From Paenibacillus sp. YPG26 (GTDB taxonomy: Bacteria > Bacillota > Bacilli > Paenibacillales > Paenibacillaceae): a stretch of DNA of 64,000 nt. The notes under the pieces were generated by a model. It was not told the origin of the DNA, made no database searches, and saw only the letters and a program-made list of their open reading frames with translations. Shown piece after piece: positions 32,983-42,282 of the stretch. Within the stretch, counting starts at the first letter, position 1; every line of letters begins with the position of its first letter. The position numbers and the translations under genes are program-made. The stretch covers positions 980,501 to 1,044,500 of the forward strand of contig NZ_CP084530.1 in the NCBI RefSeq assembly GCF_023704175.1, written 5' to 3'.

Positions 32983-35190
32983 ATGTTTCATAAGGAGCGC
33001 TCCGAACGAGGTGCGGTAACTATATTTTTGATTATTATCTTTGCGTTTGTCTTTGCATTTGTATCTATATTTATTGACTACGCACGAATGTCAGCTCTGC
33101 AGACACAAAGTGAGCAGATATCGCACGCTGCGGTACGTTCCGTTCTATCGGCGTATGACCCGGATCTACTGGAACGTTATGGTTTATTTGCTTATGGGGG
33201 CACTGATGAGAATTACATTATGTCTAAAATGCTTCAGGATGAGTTCGACCTGCTCTCCCGAAGTGATGACTTGTCAATTATGAAGGCTAAGCTGGATAGT
33301 TCATCCGTGCAGTTGGAACGGCCTCTGGGGAGTCATACGGTTTTTACCCAGCAAATCCGTGAACAGATGAAATATAAAGCGCCTATCGATTTCACAATTG
33401 AAGTTGTGAATAAGTTCAAACCGATGTCAAGCGTTATGAAGGAAGCCTCCAATACTGTGGAAGTGATGGGGAAGCTGCAGAAGCTTTATGATGAGCGAGA
33501 GGAGAAGCTTAACCAGCTGATCGACAATCAGCGTAAGTCAGCAGCCGCGGTGAAGGAGCTTTCTTCATGGATTTCAAACAGAGGAATCATCACGATTCCA
33601 GATGAGCCGTTAAATGGAAGCATCTCTAGCGTAAGGGATGCGGCGGCCCAGTTCGAAGATTATAAATCCAAGATAGAAGAAGATAGTAAGAGAAAGCCAA
33701 TAGATAGAATGTATGACATACAGATTTCGTATTATGCTAACGGAGTTTCACAAGCCTTTAATCATGTAACCAGAGGTCAAAGAGATTCAGCGGCGAAGCA
33801 TCAAGAGCTTCTCCCTGCCGCCAAGGAGCTGGCTGAGCAAGCCAGGCTCATCAATGACCAGATGAAGCAAGTAATCAAGGATTCAGAGAATCGATCTGCG
33901 AATAGCGGGTACGATCAGGTCGGGTCGGGTTCCCCCGGAGGGGATGAGGCCGGAAGTGAAGAGATCAGAAAGATCCGGGAGCAGAGCAGAAAGCTGCTTC
34001 TTCCGGAGAATTTGCTCACCCAAATGGAGACCAATATTGAGGAACAGAAAGTGAGCTTCAACCGTCTTAACGGGCAACTAAGCGGATTGATATCACTGGA
34101 AGGCTCTCTTCATAGCATTGCAGGCAGCTCGGGCCCAATCAAGAATGCAGTTGTTTCTACAGGACAAGAGGCAGACAATTACCTTCGAAAGTTCGTGGAC
34201 GCAGGCGGGGCGCTGGATCAGGAATCCAAGCAGCTGGCAACCTATAGAAGCTATGATGATGCGCGCAAGAAGACGGAGCAGGAAGCCAAGGGCAAGCTTG
34301 AACAAGCTGGTAATATACTCAAACAGTTATCTGGCCTGAAGGATAAGATGAATGCCAAGCAAGAGGAATTCAATACACTGGAAGGTTACTTCAACGAGAA
34401 TGTGAATCTAAATGCTAAAGGCGGCTCGAGCAGCGCCGGACAGACTTCCTCTGGAAGTGATCCCTATGCGACCGGTCAGCATTCTATGAACAACATGGAT
34501 AGCCTGTATGGATCCATGTCATCTCTACTGGACGGAATGACAGATAACTGTTACCAGACAGAGTATGCTGCCGGTTATTTTGAACACTTTGATGTTACGA
34601 AGCTCAAAGACATAGTAAAAGGCGGCGGTTCAGGTTCTATTAATGGTCTGGTCGATCAATTTGGGCCCGAACAGCAGGAGATAGAATATATTCTCTATGG
34701 CTTCCATAACCCTGGCGGGAATATTGCGGCAGCCTACGGAGAGATATTCGCTTCCAGATTGGCTGTTAGAACTATGGAAGGCTTTATTAAGAACAGTTCT
34801 GCAGGAAATCCACTGCTCATACTTGCTTTGGCTTTGCTATACGGTATTGAACATGCGATTCAGGATATGGTGACCCTGAGTGAGAAAGGCAGTATTCCTT
34901 TGAGCGATTATTTCAGAGTCGAGCTTACCTATTTGGATTACTTACGAATATTCATGCTTCTTCACGGACAAAGTGATGCACGACTTTCCCGGATGCTTGC
35001 CGTGATCAGGCTTAATACCGGAATTAACCCTGATCAGCGGAACACTTATATTTCTAGTGAGGTTACCCTCGCGATGCCGCTATGGTTCTTGCCCGGGGTA
35101 GCCAAAGCCCTTAATGCGTCCGGAATTCTGGAAGGCCGGGTGGAAGGGAACCGATACTATGCCGTTAAAAAAGCGGATTATTCCTACTAA
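32983..35190 (+). CDS. Large DUF5702 / TadG-like pilus-associated protein
   Basis: A 735-residue protein with one N-terminal membrane segment (RGAVTIFLIIIFAFVFAFVS) like TadG proteins. The outside part contains long helical, coiled-coil-prone stretches (about 140-330 and 430-500) with Ser/Gly linkers (for example SGSPGGDEAGS, GGSSSAGQTSSGSD). The C-terminal 200 residues match the DUF5702 pattern: EYILYGFHNPGGNIAAAYGE, FASRLAVRTMEG, YLDYLRIFMLL. The role is not known, but its fixed place between two TadE-like genes suggests a surface or assembly component of the pilus. GGAGGG is upstream of the ATG. Confidence 0.82.
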   Translation: MFHKERSERGAVTIFLIIIFAFVFAFVSIFIDYARMSALQTQSEQISHAAVRSVLSAYDPDLLERYGLFAYGGTDENYIMSKMLQDEFDLLSRSDDLSIMKAKLDSSSVQLERPLGSHTVFTQQIREQMKYKAPIDFTIEVVNKFKPMSSVMKEASNTVEVMGKLQKLYDEREEKLNQLIDNQRKSAAAVKELSSWISNRGIITIPDEPLNGSISSVRDAAAQFEDYKSKIEEDSKRKPIDRMYDIQISYYANGVSQAFNHVTRGQRDSAAKHQELLPAAKELAEQARLINDQMKQVIKDSENRSANSGYDQVGSGSPGGDEAGSEEIRKIREQSRKLLLPENLLTQMETNIEEQKVSFNRLNGQLSGLISLEGSLHSIAGSSGPIKNAVVSTGQEADNYLRKFVDAGGALDQESKQLATYRSYDDARKKTEQEAKGKLEQAGNILKQLSGLKDKMNAKQEEFNTLEGYFNENVNLNAKGGSSSAGQTSSGSDPYATGQHSMNNMDSLYGSMSSLLDGMTDNCYQTEYAAGYFEHFDVTKLKDIVKGGGSGSINGLVDQFGPEQQEIEYILYGFHNPGGNIAAAYGEIFASRLAVRTMEGFIKNSSAGNPLLILALALLYGIEHAIQDMVTLSEKGSIPLSDYFRVELTYLDYLRIFMLLHGQSDARLSRMLAVIRLNTGINPDQRNTYISSEVTLAMPLWFLPGVAKALNASGILEGRVEGNRYYAVKKADYSY

Positions 35191-36133
35191 GGGTTGGCGA
35201 AATGTCCGGGGAAGTATTGTACTTGAAGCATCGCTTGTACTCCCAGTTTTCCTGCTGTTTATATTTTTTCTTATCTATATGGTTCAGATGACCGTCATTT
35301 CTACGCAGATGCATACTGTGGTCTCGAATGCGGTTAGGCAGGTCTCTGCTTCCATATACCCTGTCGCACTGGCTGTACAGTCCCGGCAGGATAAGGGGGG
35401 AGAAGGTAGCGTCACCCTTCAGATGCCCAAAGCTTCTTTATCCGAATGGGCTGCCAAGTACACCTCGCAGATGCAGCCTCCATTCTCTGATTGGGTAAAG
35501 GAGGCTGCGGCCAAAGGAGACGAACCGCTGCAGGATCTTAAGAATCAGCTGTCTGAGGCGCTACTCGACCCTGTGATGAAGCCGCTGCTGCACCCTTTTA
35601 TGGAGGGGATAAATCTTGATGAAGACCGATTGCATGTCAGCAGGGTTGTGGTGCCTGACTTAAAGACAGGAAAAAACCCTTATTTTGGCTTGGAGATCAG
35701 CTATGAGCTGCCTATTAAGGTGCCATTTACTTCGGATAAGATTGTACTCCAATCCAAAGCTGTAGAACGGTTGTGGATTGGGGATACCCATGAACAGTCT
35801 ACTGATAGCGCGGCGGAAGAGGGGACGGATAAAAATGGTCAAGCTGCAGTGGTCTTGTCCAAGCCAGATCCCGCGTATACGGGAAATCAGGCTCGCATCC
35901 AGGCACGAGCTGCACCTGGCAGCAAGGTCACTTTAACTGTGTATTATAAGAGCGGCAGAAGTGTTGCGAAGTATCTGGGCGAGGCAGTAGCGGATTCATC
36001 GGGCAATGTGGAATGGGAATGGCTGATATCCGGGAACACCACCCATGGAAATTGGACATTTGTACTGGAGACAGAAGAAGGTATGCGAACAACGGATAGT
36101 TTCCAGGTGGCTGGAAAAGGGAGTAAGAAGTAA
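35159..36133 (+). CDS. Second TadE-like protein
   Basis: A 324-residue protein. The N-terminus has RGSIVLEASLVLPVFLLFIF, a TadE-type helix with glutamate at +5 of a possible cut site. A large outer domain follows. The last 95 residues (from about AYTGNQARIQARAAPGSKVT) look like an immunoglobulin-like strand pattern, and the C-terminus ends KGSKK. The ATG at 35159 lies inside the end of the upstream gene (32-bp overlap). The stop codon falls within the first units of the AAGTAAG repeat. Confidence 0.78.
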   Translation: MPLKKRIIPTKGWRNVRGSIVLEASLVLPVFLLFIFFLIYMVQMTVISTQMHTVVSNAVRQVSASIYPVALAVQSRQDKGGEGSVTLQMPKASLSEWAAKYTSQMQPPFSDWVKEAAAKGDEPLQDLKNQLSEALLDPVMKPLLHPFMEGINLDEDRLHVSRVVVPDLKTGKNPYFGLEISYELPIKVPFTSDKIVLQSKAVERLWIGDTHEQSTDSAAEEGTDKNGQAAVVLSKPDPAYTGNQARIQARAAPGSKVTLTVYYKSGRSVAKYLGEAVADSSGNVEWEWLISGNTTHGNWTFVLETEEGMRTTDSFQVAGKGSKK

Positions 36134-36418
36134 GCAAATGCGAAGTATCAATAAGTACAAAGTAAGTACGAAGTAGGTAAGCAGGAATTAAGTAAGCATG
36201 AATTAAGTAAGCAGATACGAAGAAACAAAAAACAAAGCAGAAACCAAGCAAAAAGCAAGTAAGAAATAAGTAAGTAAGTAAGCAAGTAAGCAAGTAAGAA
36301 GCAAGACGAAGTTAATTCAAGCTTAGCGAGCAAGAAGTGAGTATGAAATAAGCAAGAAGTAAGAACCAAGCAAGTAGCAATTATAAAGTGAATAAGCAAG
36401 AAGTAAGTAAGTTATCGG
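36120..36418 (+). repeat. Purine-rich AAGTAAG/AAGCAAG degenerate repeat array
   Basis: About 290 bp of nearly uninterrupted units of AAGTAAG, AAGCAAG and AAGAAG type, with local duplications such as GAATTAAGTAAGCA (twice, near 36185-36214). The plus strand has very few C outside AAGC and no stable hairpin. Stops occur in all three plus frames. The minus strand gives Leu/Tyr/Ser-rich open frames that I treat as artefacts. It starts in the last codons of the second TadE-like gene and ends at the tadV ribosome site. It is within one transcription unit. Confidence 0.9.
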
Positions 36419-36428
36419 AGGAGACTTC

Positions 36429-36935
36429 ATGGACATAGGATTTGTGGGATGTATGATTTTTCTGTCAGCTGCGTTTGTTACAGATATCAGGTATATGAAG
36501 ATTCCTAATAAGCTTACTGTACCTGCGATGGTGGCAGGCGTAATGTACCAGCTATGGGCTGGTGGCTGGGTGGGACTGGCTTCGGGACTCAAGGGAGCGG
36601 TTATCGGATTTGGTATTATGCTAGTCCTGTATTGGACCAGAGCGGTTGGGGGCGGTGATGTCAAGCTGTTCGGAGGTATTGGGGCCTGGATGGGTACGGG
36701 CTTCACCTTGAGTTCTCTGGTCTACTCTATTGTTTTTGCAGGATTACTTGGCCTTCTGATCCTAATTTGGAGAAGGGAAGTCATTCAGAGAATGAGAGGG
36801 GTTCTGAACAGTGTGCTCGGAGCCATTATTCTGAAGGGGCTTGGACCTCTCAAAAGCAATGAGAGTGACATGCTGAGCTTTCCCTTTATGCTAGCTGTAT
36901 TGCCCGGTGTGTTGACGGCTTATTACTACTTGTAA
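36429..36935 (+). CDS. tadV: Prepilin peptidase TadV/CpaA (A24 family)
   Basis: A 168-residue aspartic membrane peptidase with about 5-6 helices. Catalytic aspartates are in FVTDIRYMKIPN near residue 19 and GGGDVKLFGG near residue 75. It should cut the Flp and TadE leaders. CGGAGGAG precedes the ATG. The repeat array immediately upstream separates it from the other pilus genes. Confidence 0.93.
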   Translation: MDIGFVGCMIFLSAAFVTDIRYMKIPNKLTVPAMVAGVMYQLWAGGWVGLASGLKGAVIGFGIMLVLYWTRAVGGGDVKLFGGIGAWMGTGFTLSSLVYSIVFAGLLGLLILIWRREVIQRMRGVLNSVLGAIILKGLGPLKSNESDMLSFPFMLAVLPGVLTAYYYL

Positions 36936-36961
36936 AAGTAAAGTATAGAGGAGGTCTTGAA

Positions 36962-38716
36962 TTGCTTAGTCTGCAGACTGATTTCGTGCGCAATGGCGGC
37001 ACGTATATGGTTCTCTCGACAGAAGCGGGAATGATGTCTACTGAGCTGAACCGGGTACAGTGCGGGATGATCGCATCCACCTCCATTCCGTATTTGCTCA
37101 AACTCCATGTGAAGGAAATCGATCTGGGAGTAACCCTTCACTACGATATTACTGGACGAAGGATGCTCTCACAATGTATGAAGAGTGAGAAGATCAGCAT
37201 GCCCGAATTCTACGTGCTGCTTCTCCAAATAGTGAATGCTCTGGATGAATCCAAGCAATATATGCTGCAGCCATCAAATTATTGGCTTAATGAGAATTAT
37301 ATTTTTGTAGATGGCAGTCTGAATCTCGGCAAAGTATTCCTTACTTATATTCCCTTGAAAGAAGAGCTGACCGCTGAGCCAATTCAGAGTCAGCTGCTCT
37401 CTATAATTATGAAGCTGATCACCTCTGTATCTGTACTTGAAGGTATTGGGGTACAGAAGATCATGCAGTTGTGTGCAAGTGATCTGTTCTCCCTCGCCGG
37501 GTTTCGAAAGCTCCTACGGGAGCTTCTCGCCGGAGATGGTCAGAGTTATCCGGAACTTGAGCACACCAAGCGGGCTATGGCCTCTAACCATGATCTAACC
37601 ATGAGTCGGAGCATTCAGACAGACAACCGTCCCGTTACGAATGAGCCAAGCTTGCCTCGGTCCGCTCCCTTAGGGATGGGCATTGTTCAACAATCAAAGC
37701 TTAGAGAGCCAGAAGAGATAAATTCTATGGAAGATGAAGACAGAGAATTGCCTAGAACGGGCAAGGGCTCATCAACATTTCGAACCTATGTTTTATTAGG
37801 GGCAGGGCTCTTCATAGCTTTGATATGGAAATTCCTGTACCTGGATCAGCCTGTTACCTCTGGTCTGTATATTTGCGGAGGGATTACCACTCTGGTGATT
37901 GCTGGAGTGATCTTGTTCTTAAGCGGCAGTGGTGGATTAGTTCCAACCCGAAGAGGATTAAGATCCGGACACGGAGCTCTGGAGGAGCATGAACAACACG
38001 GAATCTCCTATTCAGAACCTCAACCTGTAGATCATCCAGGGCGGCGGGGGAAATGGAGTCTGGATGAATTCCTTGCGAAAAAGTCAGGGAATGATGAGAA
38101 GATAAAGGCGAAGAACTGGGATGAAGCTGAGTGGCGCTGGAATGACCAGTTTCTGACGCAGGATCAGGACGATGGATTCCAAGGCAATGGCTACTCTGCA
38201 AGCAGCATATCTGCCGAGCACAAGGATACATTAGGAAGTATGCATACCTACTTGAATGATGCTCCTCCTTCAGAGCCGCACATTGGAACACAAGATCAGC
38301 TTGGTGCTGGAAGTGGTTATTATGAACAGCTCAGCGGAAAGACACAGATGCTTAGTCCTGCAAGACAAGCTACGGTTCTGCTGAATGGCCGTGAAGAAGA
38401 TAGCAACCGGCCCCTAACTCCATACCTGGAAAGAGTGGAGCAGGGGAGCGGGACTGCTGAAAGAATTATGCTGTCAGGAGTAAGTTTCGTTATCGGCCGT
38501 TCTGAAGAGGTAGTCCAATATGTTGAGAAGACAGTAGGGACATCGCGTGCACATGTTGAACTGACCATCCAAGGCAGGACGTGCTCGATTAGGGATCTGG
38601 GGTCGAGAAACGGAACCAAGCTCCAGGGGGAAGTTATTGCTCCGTATAAGGAGTATCCGCTTGAAGTCGGGAACACATTCTCCATTGCTACAACGAGCTT
38701 CAAGCTATGCGTGTGA
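36962..38716 (+). CDS. DUF6382-like protein with C-terminal FHA domain
   Basis: A 584-residue protein. Residues about 1-190 match the soluble domain typical of FHA proteins at the end of Firmicute Tad loci (YLLKLHVKEIDLGVTLHYDI, QIVNALDESKQYML). About 275-325 form two membrane helices. A polar linker follows. Residues about 495-584 form an FHA domain (FVIGRSEEVVQYV, GTSRAHVELTI, SIRDLGSRNGTKL) that binds phosphothreonine peptides. A protein-kinase-responsive input to pilus assembly is inferred; no kinase gene is in the window. The TTG start at 36962 follows AGGAGG by 7 nt. Confidence 0.85.
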   Translation: MLSLQTDFVRNGGTYMVLSTEAGMMSTELNRVQCGMIASTSIPYLLKLHVKEIDLGVTLHYDITGRRMLSQCMKSEKISMPEFYVLLLQIVNALDESKQYMLQPSNYWLNENYIFVDGSLNLGKVFLTYIPLKEELTAEPIQSQLLSIIMKLITSVSVLEGIGVQKIMQLCASDLFSLAGFRKLLRELLAGDGQSYPELEHTKRAMASNHDLTMSRSIQTDNRPVTNEPSLPRSAPLGMGIVQQSKLREPEEINSMEDEDRELPRTGKGSSTFRTYVLLGAGLFIALIWKFLYLDQPVTSGLYICGGITTLVIAGVILFLSGSGGLVPTRRGLRSGHGALEEHEQHGISYSEPQPVDHPGRRGKWSLDEFLAKKSGNDEKIKAKNWDEAEWRWNDQFLTQDQDDGFQGNGYSASSISAEHKDTLGSMHTYLNDAPPSEPHIGTQDQLGAGSGYYEQLSGKTQMLSPARQATVLLNGREEDSNRPLTPYLERVEQGSGTAERIMLSGVSFVIGRSEEVVQYVEKTVGTSRAHVELTIQGRTCSIRDLGSRNGTKLQGEVIAPYKEYPLEVGNTFSIATTSFKLCV

Positions 38717-38813
38717 TACGCAAAAATACCATACTATTTCTTTTTAATTATCACTAATTAAGCTATGCCATAGGTTTGCAAGGTTGGTTGCATTAAAATT
38801 TCGGGGAATAATC

Positions 38814-39263
38814 CTACTTGCTTATTGAAGTAGAGAAAACCCTGCTAAATATAAACTGGAAGGCTAAAAAAATAAGCGAACCTACAATGATGTGTATAGC
38901 CTGGGATGAAAAAGCAATGAAATTTAATGTAAATATTGAGTACAAAATGCCACCGATTAAGCCTAACACTGAATACGAGACAATGGTCGTAAGCAATCTT
39001 AGATACTTATTATCACTATTTCTGTTCATGAGTAATCCATCCACTAGGATGGATAGCGGCACAATTAAGAAAAGAAAAATAGTCAAGTTGATAAGTAGCC
39101 CAATAGTAAACTTATAACCAAACGAATAGTAGTGAACGTTTGCAAGCCTTTCACTTAAAGGAACATAGTGATAAATTCCCATCACAAGTGATAGTAAAAA
39201 GGCAGTTAGTAGAGCAGGAAGGATTTTTCCACGGGGGCTGTTAACTCTATGTTTTTTGGTCAT
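38814..39263 (-). CDS. Hypothetical membrane protein
   Basis: A 149-residue protein with about four hydrophobic segments (ILPALLTAFLLSLVMG, FTIGLLINLTIFLFLIVPL, VSYSVLGLIGGILYSIF, IIVGSLIFLAFQFIF). The N-terminus is basic (MTKKHRVNSPRGK). AAGGAGG precedes the ATG. The gene and both flanks (38720-39430) are visibly AT-rich against the surrounding chromosome, so it may be acquired. Family not recognised. Confidence 0.7.
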   Translation of the reverse strand: MTKKHRVNSPRGKILPALLTAFLLSLVMGIYHYVPLSERLANVHYYSFGYKFTIGLLINLTIFLFLIVPLSILVDGLLMNRNSDNKYLRLLTTIVSYSVLGLIGGILYSIFTLNFIAFSSQAIHIIVGSLIFLAFQFIFSRVFSTSISK

Positions 39264-39434
39264 CTCTAATAAACCTCCTTTTTGGATATGTTATTGAACA
39301 ACAGAATTTTTAAGAGTTCTATTTTCAACACACCCTACGTTCGGATTCTGGCGATTGCTTGCTGGGGTATGAATCGATAACGCAGTTTTTTACTTCAATC
39401 CATGTAATTCAATTTTTTGCGTTCTTTAACATCC

Positions 39435-40349
39435 TTATTTATGCCTTTTCAAGTCAGTAACAGCCTCGATCAGAGTTGGGAACTGAAAAGTGAATCCCTG
39501 TTCCAGTGCTCTGCGCGGCAAGACCCGCTGCCCGTCAAGCAGCAATGTGGCTTGCTCTCCTAATGCGATTTTAAGCAGGAGAGCAGGGAGGGGGAGCCAA
39601 TAAGGGCGGCCGAGTATCTTCGCAATCGTACGTCCAAACTCATCATTCATTACAGGAGTAGGGCTAACCGCGTTGAGTGGCCCGGTAATTGCCGGGTTCA
39701 TCACGGCGTAGTCGATTAAGCGCACAATATCGTGCAAATGAATCCAGGACATCCACTGCTGTCCGCTTCCTACTCGTCCGCCAAAGCCTAACAAAAAAGG
39801 CAGGCGCATCAGCGGATAGGCTCCTCCCTCATTACCAATCACAACACCGGTGCGCAGGGTGACTATGCGGACTGCTGAATGCACCATAGATGCGGCTTCA
39901 TGCTCCCATTTCAAAGCCACATCAGATAGAAAGTCCTGCTTGCTGGTCGGACTGTTCTCATCAAATTCCTCTGACCGCGAGGTTCCATAGATTCCTACCG
40001 CAGAGCCTTGAACAATAACAGCAGGCTTCTTCTGAAGCTTATTAATTAACACTGCGATAGCCCGAACGGAGTTTAGTCGTGAGCTTAGAATCCTCTGTTT
40101 GCCTTTCTCCGTCCATCGTTGATTAAGGGATGAACCCGCCAAATTAACCAGCGCATCTAAGCCCTCCATGACTTCTGGCGAGCTCTCAAGCTCTTCCCAG
40201 GTTATATACCTTGGAGCAGAGGCTGAACTCTTCCGGTCAGCAGTTGGAATCTGACGCGTAACAATAATGACCTCATGGCCCTCTTGCAGCCAATAGGATA
40301 CTAGAGCGCTTCCAATAAATCCAGTTCCTCCACAGACGGCCATCCTCAC
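39435..40349 (-). CDS. TIGR01777-type epimerase (extended SDR)
   Basis: A 304-residue NAD(P)-binding protein (E. coli YfcH / B. subtilis YfhF type). The Rossmann motif GGTGFIGS is at residues 7-14; a DUF1731 C-terminal segment holds GQRVLPRRALEQGFTFQFP. Substrate unknown in all members. The start is GTG at 40349 with GGAGG 7 nt upstream. Confidence 0.9.
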   Translation of the reverse strand: MRMAVCGGTGFIGSALVSYWLQEGHEVIIVTRQIPTADRKSSASAPRYITWEELESSPEVMEGLDALVNLAGSSLNQRWTEKGKQRILSSRLNSVRAIAVLINKLQKKPAVIVQGSAVGIYGTSRSEEFDENSPTSKQDFLSDVALKWEHEAASMVHSAVRIVTLRTGVVIGNEGGAYPLMRLPFLLGFGGRVGSGQQWMSWIHLHDIVRLIDYAVMNPAITGPLNAVSPTPVMNDEFGRTIAKILGRPYWLPLPALLLKIALGEQATLLLDGQRVLPRRALEQGFTFQFPTLIEAVTDLKRHK

Positions 40350-40446
40350 TTTGACCCCTCCTCTTAACTAATGATTAACCTATATTCTTAGCGATTGTGG
40401 CGCTGAGCTAGAGCTGTTCCGGTATGGTTATACTAAGACATAAACA

Positions 40447-40479
40447 AACCCACCGAGGCACAAACCAGGCAGGTGGGTT
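40447..40479 (-). terminator. Terminator of the DUF2621 gene
   Basis: AACCCACC and GGTGGGTT pair across a 17-nt loop and run into TGTTTATG on the minus strand. Confidence 0.75.
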
Positions 40480-40505
40480 CTAGTCTATAAGCGATAGGAT
40501 TCATC

Positions 40506-40976
40506 TCATTTATTCATTAGATGCTTGTATGGCGAATAGTCAATTTCATTCTTCTTCAGAAATTTAACAAGGAACTTGTTATCCCGCTTTGGCGTAGCAA
40601 CAATATATCCTTTAATGCAGTGGTCGCGAGTCACTTCAGATGCACCGCTCTCAATCGCAATCTTGCCAATTTCAGCAGCTATGGAGTGCTTGGCAATATC
40701 CCGGAAGGCCTGAGGGACAGGAGAGACCAGCTTATCGAGGAAAGCTTTGGCATCATCGGTCCACATCGGACGGCTGCGCTCCACCCAATAATTCTGCCAA
40801 TCCAGCTTGGACTTGCCATCTGCCTTCGGCAGCACCTTCATAAATTTGCGGAACATAAAGAATCCTCCGATGGTCATAACTCCCAGCATAATAAATCCCC
40901 AGAAAACGATGGTGTTCATGAACCAGCGGTCAGGCGCAGATGAAACAGCGAACGGGAGGACATTCCAGAGATACAT
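40506..40976 (-). CDS. DUF2621 family membrane protein (YneK-like)
   Basis: A 156-residue protein. One or two N-terminal membrane segments (MNTIVFWGFIMLGVMTIGGFF) precede a cytoplasmic domain with DWQNYWVERSRPMWTDDAK and GKIAIESGASEVTRDHCIKGYI. The pattern is that of DUF2621 proteins in Bacillus and Paenibacillus. No function is known. Confidence 0.8.
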   Translation of the reverse strand: MYLWNVLPFAVSSAPDRWFMNTIVFWGFIMLGVMTIGGFFMFRKFMKVLPKADGKSKLDWQNYWVERSRPMWTDDAKAFLDKLVSPVPQAFRDIAKHSIAAEIGKIAIESGASEVTRDHCIKGYIVATPKRDNKFLVKFLKKNEIDYSPYKHLMNK

Positions 40977-41132
40977 CTATATATTCACCTCAATTTAATA
41001 TTCACATGCGGCGTGTTCAGGGCCTATATTCACTAGTGATTATTAGGAATTATACCTTATTTCTAGATTTATTTGAATATTCGCGATAAAATATACTGAA
41101 TCAAAATCATTTGCTAAGGGGGATACAAGGAA

Positions 41133-42254
41133 GTGCTTAAGATCGGTTCCCACGTTTCGTTATCCACTAAAGGATTGCTAACAGCCACGGGCGAAGCTGC
41201 CTCATACGGCTCAAGCTCTTTTATGATATACACAGGCGCACCACAGAATACTCGCCGCAAGCCGGTTGATTCACTGTTTATTGAAGAAGGCAAGGCCGCG
41301 ATGGCCGAAGCTAATATAGACGAGATTGTCGTGCATGCCCCTTATATCATTAATTTGGGCTCTTACAAGGAGAATACCTACCAATTGGCGGTTGATTTTC
41401 TTAAGGAGGAGATTCGCCGTACACATGCCTTGGGTGTAAGGAATATTGTGCTTCATCCGGGCGCCTTCACGGATAAGGATGCGGATTACGGAATTGACCG
41501 TATCGCTGCTGGTCTTAATGAAGTTCTAAATGGCACAGCCGAGACGGACGTAAGCATTGCACTTGAGACCATGGCCGGGAAGGGGACTGAAATCGGCAGG
41601 AACTTTGAGGAGATTGCCCGGATTATTGAGCAGGTCGAGCACAAAGAGCGCCTGACCATCTGCCTGGACACGTGCCACATTCATGATGCCGGGTATGATA
41701 TTGTGAATAATCTGGATGGTGTACTGGAAGAGTTCGACCGGGTGATTGGTCTGAATCGAATCGCGGTGGTGCATATTAATGATAGCAAAAACCCGGTAGG
41801 TGCCGGCAAAGACCGCCATACCCCGATAGGCTCAGGCTGGATTGGCTTTGAGGCGATCCGGCGTGTGGTTCACCACGAGAAGCTTCAAGGCCGTCCGTTC
41901 ATTCTGGAGACGCCATGGATTGGCAAAGACGCTAAGACCCAGCGTCCGATGTACGAGGTGGAGATTGCCCTGCTTCGCGGAAATGTGGCTGAGCGGTTCG
42001 GGGAGAGCTTTCTGTCCGAAGTGGAACAGATTCATTCTTTCTTCGATAAGCAGGAAATTTATCCGCGTGCCTTCATCATCAGTACGTGGGAGCTGCTTAA
42101 GAATGATGCCAAGGCGAAGAAAGCTGATCCGCGTGAACCGCTGGAACGTCTGTATGATTCTATTGTTGAAGCAGGCTTGTTCCCGGAACTATCAGAAGAA
42201 CAGATTAATCAACGTATTATTGCCTGGCTGGCAGTAAATGAACTTACGGTATAG
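41133..42254 (+). CDS. nfo: Endonuclease IV (AP endonuclease) with C-terminal extension
   Basis: A 373-residue protein. Residues 1 to about 285 form the endonuclease IV TIM barrel that cuts at abasic sites using three zinc ions: [82 protein letters not shown]. About 85 residues beyond the usual end ([20 protein letters not shown] to the end) are helical and charged, and are not part of the E. coli enzyme (285 residues). Start is GTG with GGGGGATACAAGGAA upstream. It is followed by purU with a 28-bp gap. Confidence 0.93.
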   Translation: MLKIGSHVSLSTKGLLTATGEAASYGSSSFMIYTGAPQNTRRKPVDSLFIEEGKAAMAEANIDEIVVHAPYIINLGSYKENTYQLAVDFLKEEIRRTHALGVRNIVLHPGAFTDKDADYGIDRIAAGLNEVLNGTAETDVSIALETMAGKGTEIGRNFEEIARIIEQVEHKERLTICLDTCHIHDAGYDIVNNLDGVLEEFDRVIGLNRIAVVHINDSKNPVGAGKDRHTPIGSGWIGFEAIRRVVHHEKLQGRPFILETPWIGKDAKTQRPMYEVEIALLRGNVAERFGESFLSEVEQIHSFFDKQEIYPRAFIISTWELLKNDAKAKKADPREPLERLYDSIVEAGLFPELSEEQINQRIIAWLAVNELTV

Positions 42255-42282
42255 GTGAATTTAAGGAGGATTTTTGTAACAA

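Noticed and set aside
35928..36706. Hydrophobic Leu/Tyr-rich open frames on the minus strand across the AAGTAAG array
   Set aside because: They are the direct product of the low-complexity repeat and lack start signals; they resemble membrane proteins only by composition.
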